Source: Actinophytocola sp049647105
GTDB lineage: Bacteria; Actinomycetota; Actinomycetes; Mycobacteriales; Pseudonocardiaceae
Direction: 5' to 3'
Assembly (NCBI RefSeq): GCF_049647105.1
Contig: NZ_JBARWZ010000147.1
Span: forward strand, 17,913 to 81,912
Length of the DNA: 64,000 nt
The notes under the pieces are model-generated. The model saw only the letters and a program-made list of their open reading frames with translations. It ran no database searches and was not told the DNA's origin. Numbering within the stretch: position 1 is the first letter of the stretch; the number at the start of each line of letters is the position of its first letter. This document shows, piece after piece, positions 49,264 to 57,956 of the stretch. The translations under genes and the position numbers were made by a program.

Positions 49264-50220
49264 TTAGAGCCAGCCTCGGTTTGCTGCTTGTACGCCTGCC
49301 TGGAAGCGGGTTGTGGCGCCTAGGCGGTCCAGTAGTGCGGTGATGCGGCGGACGACCGTCCTGCGGGACAACTGCAGGCGCCTGGCGATGGCCTCGTCGG
49401 TCAGGCCCGCCGCCATGAGCGTGATGATCGTGCGGTCGCGTTCGGACAGTCGCACGCTCGGCTCCGCCGCGGTGACCGGCACCCCGAGTGTCCACAGTGT
49501 CTCGAACAGGCCGCAGAAGGCGTTCAGCAGACCGGAAGCGTGCACCACGAGCGAGCCGGCCACCCCCGACCGCGCCGGTTCCGGGATCAGCAGCGCGATG
49601 TGGTCGTCGCCGATGATGAGCTTCACCGGGAGGTCGGCGAGCACGCGGGCGTCCTCGCCCGCCTCGATCATCCTGGTCATGCTCGCGAACAGGTCGGCGT
49701 CGCCGTACACCGCCTGCTGGTACAGCGTCCGATAGGCGACACCGTCCGCCATGCGCCTGGCCTGTAACGACTCCTGCGCCGCGAACCGCTCCGGTGTACT
49801 GCGGTAGGGCGGGCGGTCCAGCCAGCGGATCCGTACCCGCGCCCGCTCCTGCACCCGCTCGGTCAGCGTGAACAGCTCGGTCAGGTCCGCGACCGGCTCG
49901 ACGTCGGAGGGCCTGCCAACGTCCTGGCGCGCGATGCGGTACAGCTCGTCCAGTTCGGCGCCCGCGCGCCACAACGCGGCCCTCCTGGCTTCCTCCGCGC
50001 GCAGCACCTCCGACATCACGCGAACAGGCGGCCGCGCCACCCACCCTTCTCCTGTGCGGGTGACCGCGCCGAGGTCGGCCAGCTCCACCAGCACCCGCAG
50101 AGTGTCCGATATGGACAGTCCGGCCGCGGCCGCCAGTCTGTCCACATCGGACGGACCGATGCCGGTGAGCGCGCGGTACACGCGGCCCTGGTCGTGGCCT
50201 GGATCGAGCACGTCGTACAC
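49264..50220 (-). CDS. LuxR-type regulator with TrmB-like N-terminal winged helix
   Basis: 318 residues from a GTG with GGAGG 5 nt upstream. The N-terminal part (YRALTGIGPSDVDRLAAAAGLSISDTLRVLVELADLGAV, blocks VDRLAAAAGLS and VLVELADLGAV) is a winged-helix like TrmB. The middle resembles the phospholipase-D-like sensor region (VKLIIGDDHIALLIPEP). The C-terminal LuxR helix-turn-helix reads LSERDRTIITLMAAGLTDEAIARRL, split as LSERDRTIITLMAAG and LTDEAIARRLQLS. No receiver domain is present. Such actinobacterial regulators often control neighbouring transport or metabolite genes, but no target is evident here. Confidence 0.9.
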   Translation of the reverse strand: MYDVLDPGHDQGRVYRALTGIGPSDVDRLAAAAGLSISDTLRVLVELADLGAVTRTGEGWVARPPVRVMSEVLRAEEARRAALWRAGAELDELYRIARQDVGRPSDVEPVADLTELFTLTERVQERARVRIRWLDRPPYRSTPERFAAQESLQARRMADGVAYRTLYQQAVYGDADLFASMTRMIEAGEDARVLADLPVKLIIGDDHIALLIPEPARSGVAGSLVVHASGLLNAFCGLFETLWTLGVPVTAAEPSVRLSERDRTIITLMAAGLTDEAIARRLQLSRRTVVRRITALLDRLGATTRFQAGVQAANRGWL

Positions 50221-50379
50221 GAGGACCTCCGGGTGGCTCAGTTGCGCTATGTCGCAGGTGAGCCAGGGGACAGGTCTGGCAATGATCGCATCACACTGTC
50301 ACGATCCGAGTAACGGAAATCCCAGACAGTTGGTTGAAGCTTCACAAATCGACTGACCCTGCCTGTCGAAGGAGATCCC

Positions 50380-51003
50380 ATGCGCAGGATCACCGTCAGC
50401 GTGGTGGCCGTCGCGGCCGCCGCGACCACCATGTTCGCCGCGCCACTCGCGGCCGCCGCCCCACCGGACGCACGGCCGGCCGACGTCCATGTCGCCGGCG
50501 AGCACGTGCTGCAGGTGGACTACCAGGTCCAGGAGACCGGCTACTGGTGCGGCCCGGCCGCCACCAGAATCGCGCTCTCGGCCCGCGGTGTGTACCGCAG
50601 CCAGGGCGACCTCGCCGCCGAGCTGGGCACCCACACCGGCGGCACCGACCACATCGGCCAGGTCACGAACGTCCTTGGCGGCTACGTCGGCTGGTACGAG
50701 ACGAAGGAGATGCCCAACGACCCGCCAACGCAGGCGCAACGCGACCTGCTGTGGCGCGACATCGTGCTGGACATCGACAACGGCTACGCGATCGTGGCCA
50801 ACATCGTCGCACCGCCCGGCAACCAGCCGCCCGGCTACCCGCCCGGCCAGACGATCTACCACTACTTCACGGTCATCGGCTACAACGACGCCAACATGAC
50901 CGTGCTGATCGCCGACCCGGCCTCGTTCAGCGGCAACCAGATCTACTGGCTCACGTTCAACCAGCTGGCGACGCTCATCCCGCCGAAGGGCTACAGCGCC
51001 TGA
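50380..51003 (+). CDS. Secreted C39-like peptidase family protein
   Basis: 207 residues. GAAGGAG precedes the ATG. The signal peptide is RRITVSVVAVAAAATTMFAAPLAAAA (shown in part: VVAVAAAATTMFA). The papain-like triad is C57 in GYWCGPAATRIALS, His in YHYFTVIGY and Asp in IADPAS. It is the 'C39 family' commonly secreted by actinomycetes, related to the peptidase domain of bacteriocin exporters. Substrate unknown. Confidence 0.9.
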   Translation: MRRITVSVVAVAAAATTMFAAPLAAAAPPDARPADVHVAGEHVLQVDYQVQETGYWCGPAATRIALSARGVYRSQGDLAAELGTHTGGTDHIGQVTNVLGGYVGWYETKEMPNDPPTQAQRDLLWRDIVLDIDNGYAIVANIVAPPGNQPPGYPPGQTIYHYFTVIGYNDANMTVLIADPASFSGNQIYWLTFNQLATLIPPKGYSA

Positions 51004-51016
51004 CCGTCCCACTGTC

Positions 51017-51065
51017 CTACCGCGAAGTCCCCGCATGGCGGCGCCATGCGGGGACTTCGCGGTAG
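51017..51065. terminator. Perfect 23-bp hairpin terminator
   Basis: Arms 51017-51039 and 51043-51065 (CTACCGCGAAGTCCCCGCAT and its complement) pair without mismatch around a 3-nt loop, 14 nt after the C39-like stop. No U-tract follows, typical of actinobacterial I-shaped terminators. Confidence 0.88.
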
Positions 51066-51091
51066 TGCGCCGGACGGCGGATGATGGTCAT

Positions 51092-52966
51092 GTGCACATC
51101 GCGGCGGAGATAGTGGCGCTGGTCGTGGCGGTACTCGTCGTCACGGCGGTCGCGCGCAGGCTGGACTGGTCGGCACCCCTGTGCCTGATCGGGGTGGGCG
51201 TGGTCGCGTCCTACATACCAGGCGTCCCGGAATACCACCTGTCCGCCGAGTTCGTGCTGGTCGGCCTGCTGCCACCGCTCCTGTACTCGGCCGCCATCCA
51301 GACCTCGCTGCTGGACTACCGCAAGATGCGCGGCCCGATCGTGCTGCTGTCGGTGGGGCTCGTGGTGTTCACCGCGTTCGGGGTTGGGCTGGTCGCGTGG
51401 GCCGTGGTGCCGGGGCTGCCGCTGGCAGCGGGCATCGCGCTCGGCGCGGTCGTCGCACCGCCGGACGCGGTGGCGGCGAGCGCGGTCGCGCGGCGGGTCG
51501 GCATGCCGCGCAAGCTGGTCCGGCTGCTGGAGGGCGAGAGCCTGTTCAACGACGCCGCGGCACTGGTCGCGCTGCGCACGGCCATCGCCGCCATCGCCGG
51601 GTCGGTGACGTTGTGGCAGGTCGGCCTCGACTTCGTGCTCGCCGCGGTCGGCGGCGGGGTCGCCGGCGTGGTGGTCGGGCTCGCGGCCTCGTACGTGCGC
51701 AACCGCCTCGATGACCTGGTGACCGACACCGCGCTGTCGTTCGTGGTGCCGTTCGTCGCCTACCTGCTGGCCGAGGTCGTGCACGGGTCGGGGGTGCTCG
51801 CGGTGGTGGCGAGCGGGATCATCATCGGCCACAAGTCGCCGACCATCCTGTCCGGGCAGGCCCGCCTCGCGAGCAGGCACAACTGGCAGACCATCCAGTT
51901 CCTGCTGGAGAACATGGTGTTCCTGCTGATCGGCCTGCAGCTGCGGCAGATCGGCGAGGAGGTCGCCGACAGCGACCTGTCCGGCGTCGCGATCGCGGGC
52001 ATCTGCGCCGCCGTGCTCGGCGCGACCATCCTCACCCGCGTGCTGTGGATGCTCGGCATCGGCACGATGAAACGGGTCAGGAGGAAGCTCACCGGCACGC
52101 GCGGGCACGTGTGGCCATGGACGTACTCCGCGGTGCTCGCGTGGGCGGGCATGCGTGGCGTGGTGACCCTGGCCGCCGCGTTCATCCTGCCCGCCGACAC
52201 CCCGGAACGGGCGGTGCTGGTGCTCGCCGCGTTCGTCGTGGTGGCAGGCACGCTCGTCATCCAGGGCACGACGCTGCCCGCCCTGGTCCGCTGGCTGCGG
52301 CTGCCGCCACCCGACCCGGCCGAGGACGCGCTGCAGGAGGCGGCGGTGCTCAACGACATGGGCAAGGTCGCGCTCGAACGGCTGGCGGAGATCAGCACGC
52401 CGGAGGACTCGCCGGAGGTCATCGACCGGCTGCGGGCCCGGCTGCGGGACCGCACCGACGCCGCGTGGGAGCAGCTCGGCAGGCAGAGCACGCTCGCCGA
52501 GACCCCCAGCGACGCCTACCGCAGGCTGCGCACCGAGCTGCTGGTCACGGAACGCGAGCAGGCCCTGAAGGCCCGCGACAGCGGTCAAGCCGACGATGTG
52601 GTGCTGCGCAGGATCCTGGAGCGGCTCGACATCGAGGAGTCGATGCTCGACCGCGAGGACGATCAGTCCGACACCGACCGTGAGCTGCACACCCCGGTGG
52701 CGACGGCCGGGTCGTGCAAGCACCTCGACCACCCGTGGAAGGACGTGCGGCCAAGCGCGACCGACAGCTGCGCGGCCTGCGTCGAGGAGGGCACCACGTG
52801 GGTGCATCTGCGGATGTGCCTCAAATGCGGCAATGTTGCGTGCTGTGACTCATCCCCGCGCAAGCACTCCGCCCGGCACTTCTACGACACCCGGCACCCG
52901 GTGATGCGCAGCTTCGAGCCGGGCGAGACATGGCGCTGGTGCTACGTAGACAGTCAGCTGGGCTGA
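51092..52966 (+). CDS. CPA1 Na+/H+ antiporter fused to a UBP-type zinc finger
   Basis: 624 residues from the GTG at 51092; earlier in-frame starts lie inside the terminator. Residues 1-400 are an NhaP-type antiporter with about 12 helices and the catalytic region GAVVAPPDAVAASAVARR plus GESLFNDAAALVALR. A cytoplasmic helical region (~400-545) leads to a C-terminal zf-UBP domain (~550-624): CKHLDH, CAACVEEG, MCLKCGNVACCDSSPRKHSARHF (Cys/His ligands). In eukaryotes this finger binds ubiquitin C-termini; its bacterial role is unknown and it may regulate transport. Confidence 0.92.
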   Translation: MHIAAEIVALVVAVLVVTAVARRLDWSAPLCLIGVGVVASYIPGVPEYHLSAEFVLVGLLPPLLYSAAIQTSLLDYRKMRGPIVLLSVGLVVFTAFGVGLVAWAVVPGLPLAAGIALGAVVAPPDAVAASAVARRVGMPRKLVRLLEGESLFNDAAALVALRTAIAAIAGSVTLWQVGLDFVLAAVGGGVAGVVVGLAASYVRNRLDDLVTDTALSFVVPFVAYLLAEVVHGSGVLAVVASGIIIGHKSPTILSGQARLASRHNWQTIQFLLENMVFLLIGLQLRQIGEEVADSDLSGVAIAGICAAVLGATILTRVLWMLGIGTMKRVRRKLTGTRGHVWPWTYSAVLAWAGMRGVVTLAAAFILPADTPERAVLVLAAFVVVAGTLVIQGTTLPALVRWLRLPPPDPAEDALQEAAVLNDMGKVALERLAEISTPEDSPEVIDRLRARLRDRTDAAWEQLGRQSTLAETPSDAYRRLRTELLVTEREQALKARDSGQADDVVLRRILERLDIEESMLDREDDQSDTDRELHTPVATAGSCKHLDHPWKDVRPSATDSCAACVEEGTTWVHLRMCLKCGNVACCDSSPRKHSARHFYDTRHPVMRSFEPGETWRWCYVDSQLG

Positions 52967-52982
52967 CCACGAGGAGGACGAG

Positions 52983-53387
52983 GTGCGAGACGACATCGAC
53001 AGCGAATCCAACCTGCTGGAACCGGAGGACACCCTCATCGACCGTGGCGTGCCCGACGTGCTCGACGAGGGTTACTCCCCCGCCGAGCGGCCGTCGGACT
53101 TCACCACCGAGCACGAGGCCCTCGACACCCGCCTGTCCCGCGAGCTGCCGGAGACCGAGGGCGACGACACCGACGGCATCGGCGACACCACGGACACCGA
53201 CGGCGAACCGTACGACGACGAGGTCGGCGTGAGCAGGTCAGGCCGCCTCGTGGCCGACGACGAGGGCACCGACACCCGCACCGACGGCGACACCGACGCC
53301 TACCTGTACGCCAGGGACGTGGGCATCAACGGCGCGGCGGCCTCAGCGGAAGAAGCCGCAATCCACGTCGTCCAAGACGAGGACTAA
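52983..53387 (+). CDS. DUF5709 family acidic protein
   Basis: 134 residues, GTG start with GAGGAGG upstream, 16 nt after the antiporter stop. Very acidic and rich in Asp, Thr and Gly. Conserved segments are DTLIDRGVPDVLDEGYSPAERP, read as DTLIDRGVPDVLDEGYSP, and GRLVADDEG with DVGINGAAASAEEAAIHV. This is the actinobacterial DUF5709 pattern; function unknown. The spacing suggests co-transcription with the antiporter. Confidence 0.85.
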   Translation: MRDDIDSESNLLEPEDTLIDRGVPDVLDEGYSPAERPSDFTTEHEALDTRLSRELPETEGDDTDGIGDTTDTDGEPYDDEVGVSRSGRLVADDEGTDTRTDGDTDAYLYARDVGINGAAASAEEAAIHVVQDED

Positions 53388-53415
53388 CCCGCAGCGCGAA
53401 CCGCAAGCTAACCCC

Positions 53416-53547
53416 GCGAGTCCACCGTCCAGAACCCGCGAGTCCACCGTTCAGAACCCGCGAGTCCACCGTTCAGAACCCGCGAGTCCACGGTTCAGAA
53501 CCCGCGAGTCCACGGTTCAGGACCCGCGAGTTGGCGGTTCGGGAAAA
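53416..53547 (+). repeat. Tandem array, 6 units of 22 bp
   Basis: Units GCGAGTCCAC plus SGTTCAGAACCC start at 53416, 53438, 53460, 53482, 53504 and 53526 (the last decayed, GCGAGTTGGCGGTTCGGG). Same family and orientation as the array at 45071, nearly identical internally, 28 nt after the DUF5709 stop. Confidence 0.95.
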
Positions 53548-53550
53548 AGC

Positions 53551-53625
53551 AGCGCCCGGCAGCGCGAAGCGCGGCAGCGCCCGGCAGCGCGAAGCGCGGC
53601 AGCGCCCGGCAGCGCAGCGCGGGGG
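53551..53625 (+). repeat. 25-bp GC-rich tandem repeat, three units
   Basis: AGCGCCCGGCAGCGCGAAGC plus GCGGC repeats at 53551 and 53576 exactly, with a partial third at 53601. It directly follows the 22-bp array. Internal CGC/GCG pairing would allow hairpins. Confidence 0.85.
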
Positions 53626-53880
53626 CAACGGAGCGGAGCCCTTCTTAACGCTCAGCCTGTTCCGCTGGTGGTCATGTTGGGTGGTCGCGCGGTGGGTGTG
53701 GCCTGGTCACGCCCGCTTCGCGGGTGCCGGGCGCTGCGTGCCCGGCCCGCGCGGCGGGCTTCGTCCGCCGCGCCGCGCGAGGCGCGGCGAAGTCCGGCAT
53801 GGCGATTGGCTCGATTTCCGGGACAGCGCCGGGGGTTGCCGGCCGACCGCCGTGCGAACCCGGAGCGAGTGAAGGCGCGA
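53626..53880. other. Non-coding GC-rich stretch
   Basis: Between the 25-bp repeats and the YciI stop. The open frames across it have no ribosome site or recognisable motif. No RNA gene was seen. Confidence 0.5.
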
Positions 53881-54159
53881 TCAGCCGGTGACGCCGCCCA
53901 CGGTCACCTTCCACGCACGCAGGTAGCGGTCCTTCGTCACGTCCAGTTGCGTGAACGGGTCGCCCGCGACGAGGTTCTCCGCCGCCGCATGGTCTTCCGC
54001 GTCGAGCAGGATCGCGCCGCCAGAGCCGTCCTCGTACGGGCCCGCCGCCACGAGCGAACCACCATCACGGAGTGTGTTCAGGTACGCGACGTGGTCGTCG
54101 CGGCGCTGGGCGCGCAGGTCGGTCTCGTGGTAGCCGTACGTCAGCAAAAACAGTGCCAC
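53881..54159 (-). CDS. YciI-like (YCII-related domain) protein
   Basis: 92 residues, GTG start with AAGGAG upstream. FLLTYGYHETDLRAQRRDDHVAYLNTL, shortened here to HVAYLNTLRDGGSLVAAGPY, plus GDPFTQLDVTKDRYLRAWKV, is the YCII dimeric alpha/beta-barrel pattern, with the His-Asp pair near the putative active site (DDHVAYL). It is the last gene of the molybdenum hydroxylase operon, 12 nt after the amidohydrolase, so it may act on a downstream intermediate. Confidence 0.88.
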   Translation of the reverse strand: MALFLLTYGYHETDLRAQRRDDHVAYLNTLRDGGSLVAAGPYEDGSGGAILLDAEDHAAAENLVAGDPFTQLDVTKDRYLRAWKVTVGGVTG

Positions 54160-54171
54160 GGGGTTCTCCTT

Positions 54172-55053
54172 CTACAGTGCGTAAACCCGCCGGGCGGTCC
54201 CGGCGAGGATCGCGGCCTGGCCGGCCTCGGGTAGGTGGGCCACCGCGTCGCGCCACGCGGCGACGAGCGGCGGCATCGACGTCCACAGCTTCTCGACGGG
54301 GAAGTTGGTGCCGAACATGGCGCGGTCCGGGCCGAACCAGCCGAGCGTCTCGGCCGCGACGAACGCGATGAACTCGCGATCGACGCGGTGGACGAAGGTG
54401 CCCTGCCCGGTCAGCTTCACCACCACGTTCGGCAGCTGCGCGAGCCGCGCCATGCCGTCGCGCCACTCTCGCACGGTCGCGGGTGCCAGATCGGTCAGCA
54501 TGCCCGCGTGCACGAGCACGAACGTCACGTCCGGGACGGCCGCCACCAGCTCCGCCGCGTCGGCCATCTGCCCGGGGAACACCTGCAGCTCGAACACCCA
54601 GCCCAGTTCCTCCAGCGACGCGATGTTCCTGCGCAGGACCGGGTCGTTCATGCGGTTCGGCGCGGACGCGAACCGGAACTCCTCCCGCTCGTGCCAGTGC
54701 AGCTGCAGCCGGGTGCCCCGCACGACCGGCAGCGTCGACTGCTGCTTCAGCACGTCGACGGCGTCGGGGCTGAACAGGTCCGCGCTGCCGACCACCGCGG
54801 TCGGCCAGCCGGTCCGCTCGTTCAGCTCGGCGAGCCACCGCACCTCGGCGAGCACCCGGTCGAGCGGCCAGTTGGCCTGCACGTACACCGACTGCGTGAT
54901 GCCGCCCGAGGTGGCGTCGGCGATGTACTCGTCGACCAGGTAGTCGCGCTTGATCGGCTCGTACGGGCCGAAGATCCGCGGCACCATCGGCCCGGACAGC
55001 CACGGCATGTCCCTGGTGCGCCACACGTGGTGGTGCGCGTCGACTATCTCCAT
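54172..55053 (-). CDS. Amidohydrolase-2 family (metal-dependent lactonase/hydrolase)
   Basis: 293 residues from the ATG at 55053 (GGGAGAG upstream). It starts with the metal motif VDAHHHVW (HxH), has FVLVHAGM and MFGTNFPVEKLW (metal Asp position occupied by FGTNFP as in lactonase-like members). The group includes 2-pyrone-4,6-dicarboxylate and L-fuconolactone hydrolases. Its start overlaps the VWA gene by 10 nt. In this operon it probably opens a ring after hydroxylation, but the compound is unknown. Confidence 0.88.
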   Translation of the reverse strand: MEIVDAHHHVWRTRDMPWLSGPMVPRIFGPYEPIKRDYLVDEYIADATSGGITQSVYVQANWPLDRVLAEVRWLAELNERTGWPTAVVGSADLFSPDAVDVLKQQSTLPVVRGTRLQLHWHEREEFRFASAPNRMNDPVLRRNIASLEELGWVFELQVFPGQMADAAELVAAVPDVTFVLVHAGMLTDLAPATVREWRDGMARLAQLPNVVVKLTGQGTFVHRVDREFIAFVAAETLGWFGPDRAMFGTNFPVEKLWTSMPPLVAAWRDAVAHLPEAGQAAILAGTARRVYAL

Positions 55054-56129
55054 GCGTTCTCTCCCTTGAGAAGCTGTTCGCACGCCGACGCGAGGTCGTC
55101 GACCCCCGCGAGCACGTCGATGTCCCCGGCGACCGCGGCCATGCCCCTGGTCAGCGGCCGGTACGCCGGGTCGCTGGCCAGCGGCGACCACCACACGAGC
55201 CGGTGACCGAGCAGCGCGAGCCGCCGGACCGCCCGCGTGAACGGCACGCAGTCGCCGCGTTCCAGGCCGTCGGAGGCAACGAGCACCAGCGCACCGCGTG
55301 CCATCCGCAGATGCCTCGGGTTGGCGAGGAACGCCTGCAGCGACGGGCCGATGCGGGTGCCGCCGTCCGCGTCGCGCACCAGGTCGGCCAGCGCGGCGCC
55401 CGCGTCCCTGGCACGCAGCGCGGGGGTGACGTGGGTGAGCCGGGTACCGAACGTGAACACCTCGGCGCGGTCGCACGTGGCCACGACCGCGTGCGCGAAC
55501 CGCAGGTACGCGGCGCTATACCGCTTCATCGACCCGGACACGTCGATCAGCACCAGCACGGGCCGCTGGCGTCTCGGGTGTGTGCGCCACCGCAGCCGCA
55601 CGACCTCGCCGCCGGTGCGCCACGCCTCGCGGTGCACGCGTCGCACGTCGAGGCGGTCGCCGCGGCGGGCGGGCCTGCGGCGGCGCGACCGGATCGTCGG
55701 CACGGCCGGGGGCAGCAGCCTCACCACCCTGGCCAGGTCGTCGTCGGCGACCCGTGCCTGCCGGTCCGCACTGGACCAGCTCGCCGTCGTGCCGTCACCC
55801 TCGCGGGTGACCTCGTCGGGTGGCGGGCCGTCGTCCGCACCGCCGCCGCGGTCCTCCTCGCCGGGTGCCTCGACCGCCGGGACCGTCGCGGCGCCGGTGC
55901 CGAACCAGCGTGCGAACACCGGGTCGAACACCTCGGTGTCGGCGACCGAGCCGGTCAGGGTGGCGTGTGCGATCCAGTACAGATGACCTGGATCGCGCGG
56001 CGGCACCACGGTGAGCGCGTGCAGGAAGTCGCGCTGCTTGGGCACGGGCACGGCCAGGCCCTGTTCGCGCAGCTCCCGCAGGAAGCCACGCACGTGGTCG
56101 CGAGCGTGCGATGCCGCAAGCTCGTTCAC
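55044..56129 (-). CDS. CoxE-like VWA protein
   Basis: 361 residues from the GTG at 56129, overlapping the MoxR stop. The C-terminal half is a von Willebrand A domain with the metal-ion site LIDVSGSM (DxSxS), the T in FGTRL and the Asp in ASDGLE. The N-terminal half is charged and poorly conserved. CoxE with the MoxR ATPase CoxD inserts the active-site metal/sulfur in CO dehydrogenase-type enzymes, which fits the hydroxylase genes just upstream. Confidence 0.9.
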   Translation of the reverse strand: MNELAASHARDHVRGFLRELREQGLAVPVPKQRDFLHALTVVPPRDPGHLYWIAHATLTGSVADTEVFDPVFARWFGTGAATVPAVEAPGEEDRGGGADDGPPPDEVTREGDGTTASWSSADRQARVADDDLARVVRLLPPAVPTIRSRRRRPARRGDRLDVRRVHREAWRTGGEVVRLRWRTHPRRQRPVLVLIDVSGSMKRYSAAYLRFAHAVVATCDRAEVFTFGTRLTHVTPALRARDAGAALADLVRDADGGTRIGPSLQAFLANPRHLRMARGALVLVASDGLERGDCVPFTRAVRRLALLGHRLVWWSPLASDPAYRPLTRGMAAVAGDIDVLAGVDDLASACEQLLKGENAWR

Positions 56130-56956
56130 GGCGCGATCAGCTCGTCGAAGTGCTCGTGGACGGCCGCGACGTCCGCCTCGTCCTTCACCAGCAGCCCGAG
56201 CGCCCTGCGCAGCGCCACCGGCCACGGGTCGCCGTCCCCGAGGAGGGTCACCGCACCGCGCGCCCACTCGACGGACTCCGCGATCCCGGGCCGCTTCAGC
56301 AGGTCGAGGCGTCGGACACCCGACACCGCACGCACCAGCGACCCGGCCGCGTCGTCCTCGATGGCCGGGACGTGGGCACGTACGATCGCCCGCTCGCGGG
56401 CCGGGTCGGGGAACGGGATCCAGTGGTACAGGCAGCGCCGCTTGAGCGCGTCGTGCAGCTCGCGGGTGCGGTTGGAGGTCAGCACGACGACCGGCGGCAC
56501 CACGGCCTCGACCGAGCCCAGCTCGGGGATCGTGATCCGGAAGTCGGCAAGGAACTCCAGCAGGAACGCCTCGAACTCGCTGTCCGCGCGGTCGACCTCG
56601 TCGACGAGCAGCACCGAGGAGCTCCGCAGTGACCGCAGCAGCGGCCGGGCAAGCAGGAACTCCTCCGCGTACACGTCACCGATCTCGCCGCCCCGCAAGG
56701 CAAGCAGCTGCCGGGGATAGTTCCACTCGTACAGTGCCTGCCCGGCGTCGAGCCCCTCGTAGCACTGGAGCCGCACCAGTTCGCGGTCCAGCACGCGGGA
56801 GAGCACGGCCGCGATCTCGGTCTTGCCGACGCCCGGCTCACCTTCGAGCAGCAGCGGCCGCCCGAGGGTCAGTGCCAGGTAGACGGCCGTCAGGAGACCG
56901 TCGTCGGCGAAGTACCGCTCCTCGCGCAACCGCCGCGCGAGCGTCGCCTCATCCAT
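56126..56956 (-). CDS. MoxR-family AAA+ ATPase (CoxD-like)
   Basis: 276 residues from the ATG at 56956, overlapping the large-subunit stop by 8 nt. Walker A is GEPGVGKTE, Walker B VLLVDEVDRAD, sensor 1 VLTSNRTRELHDALKRRC (with the arginine finger region). The LYEWNYPRQLL insert is typical of MoxR proteins paired with molybdenum hydroxylases. It acts with the VWA partner as a maturation chaperone. Confidence 0.93.
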   Translation of the reverse strand: MDEATLARRLREERYFADDGLLTAVYLALTLGRPLLLEGEPGVGKTEIAAVLSRVLDRELVRLQCYEGLDAGQALYEWNYPRQLLALRGGEIGDVYAEEFLLARPLLRSLRSSSVLLVDEVDRADSEFEAFLLEFLADFRITIPELGSVEAVVPPVVVLTSNRTRELHDALKRRCLYHWIPFPDPARERAIVRAHVPAIEDDAAGSLVRAVSGVRRLDLLKRPGIAESVEWARGAVTLLGDGDPWPVALRRALGLLVKDEADVAAVHEHFDELIAP

Positions 56957-57956
56957 CGGCACGCAACGCGTCCAGACCACGCAGGACGCGTTCTGGGGTG
57001 AACGGCATGTGTTCGAGGCGCACGCCGCACGCGTCGAAGATCGCGTTGGCGATGGCGGGGATCGGCGCGTTGGCGGTCATCTCGCCGATGCCCTTGGCGC
57101 CGAACGGTCCGGTCGGGGCCGGGCGTTCCAAGAGGACACTGGTCTGCTCGGGGATGTCGCCGGCGGCGGGCATCAGGTACTCGCTGAAGTCGGCTGGGCC
57201 GTGGTCGCGCACCGGGTAGTACGGCTCGGTCGCCTCGAACAACGCGTGGGACATGCCCATCCACGCGCCACCCTCCACCTGCTGCGTGGCCATGGCCGGG
57301 TTCAGCGCGCGGCCGATCTCGTACACGCTGTACATCGCCAGCACCTCGACGACCCCGGTCTCGTCGTCCACCTCGACCTCGGCGACCGTGCACGCGTGTG
57401 CCTGGCACGAGTCCGGGTCCATCTCACCGGTCTCGGGCACGACCTCGCTCTTCTCCTTCATGAACACGCCACGGCCGGAGATCGTGCGGCCGTGCGTGAA
57501 GTGCGCGGCCAGCGCGAGGTCGGTGATGTGGATGCGTTTGGACTCCGCACCCTTGACCTGGATGTAGCCGGTGCCGTCGGTCTCCAGGTCGGCCGCGTCG
57601 ACCTCCAGCTCCTCGGCCGCCACGTCCAGCATGATCGCGCGGGCCTCGGTCGCGGCCATGATCACGGCGTTGCCGATGCGGTGGGTGCCCCGGCTCGCGA
57701 ACGTGCCCATGCAGTGCGGACCGGTGTCGGTGTCGGCGGTGTCGACGAGGACGTTCTCGAACGGCAGGCCCAGGGTCTCCGCGGCACACTGCGCGACGAC
57801 GGTCTTCAGGCCCTGCCCGAGATCCACGGAGGACAGTGAGATCACGAACGTGCCGGTGGTGGTGGCGTGGATCAGCGCCTGCGACGGGTCGCCGCCGAGG
57901 TTCATGCCGGTCGGGTAGTTGACCGCCGCGTACCCTCGGCCACGCAGCCTGGTCAT
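56949..57956 (-). CDS. Molybdenum hydroxylase large subunit, C-terminal half (separate gene)
   Basis: 335 residues from the ATG at 57956, overlapping the previous stop (ATGA). It corresponds to the second half of xanthine dehydrogenase/CoxL-type molybdopterin subunits: VDLGQGLKTVVAQCAAETLG, GTHRIGNAV, and the catalytic Glu in GAKGIGEMTANAPIPAIANA. Split large subunits are known from nicotinate dehydrogenase (NdhL/NdhM). The overlap and full conservation on both sides argue for a natural split, not a frameshift. Confidence 0.9.
   Translation of the reverse strand: MTRLRGRGYAAVNYPTGMNLGGDPSQALIHATTTGTFVISLSSVDLGQGLKTVVAQCAAETLGLPFENVLVDTADTDTGPHCMGTFASRGTHRIGNAVIMAATEARAIMLDVAAEELEVDAADLETDGTGYIQVKGAESKRIHITDLALAAHFTHGRTISGRGVFMKEKSEVVPETGEMDPDSCQAHACTVAEVEVDDETGVVEVLAMYSVYEIGRALNPAMATQQVEGGAWMGMSHALFEATEPYYPVRDHGPADFSEYLMPAAGDIPEQTSVLLERPAPTGPFGAKGIGEMTANAPIPAIANAIFDACGVRLEHMPFTPERVLRGLDALRADG

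Noticed and set aside
45071..53547. 22-bp arrays considered as CRISPR
   Set aside because: Units are contiguous with only 3-5 variable bases; there are no 25-40 nt unique spacers and no cas genes.
53531..53872. Frame over the 25-bp repeats and GC-rich stretch as a gene
   Set aside because: Begins inside the 22-bp array, is partly pure repeat and has no motif.
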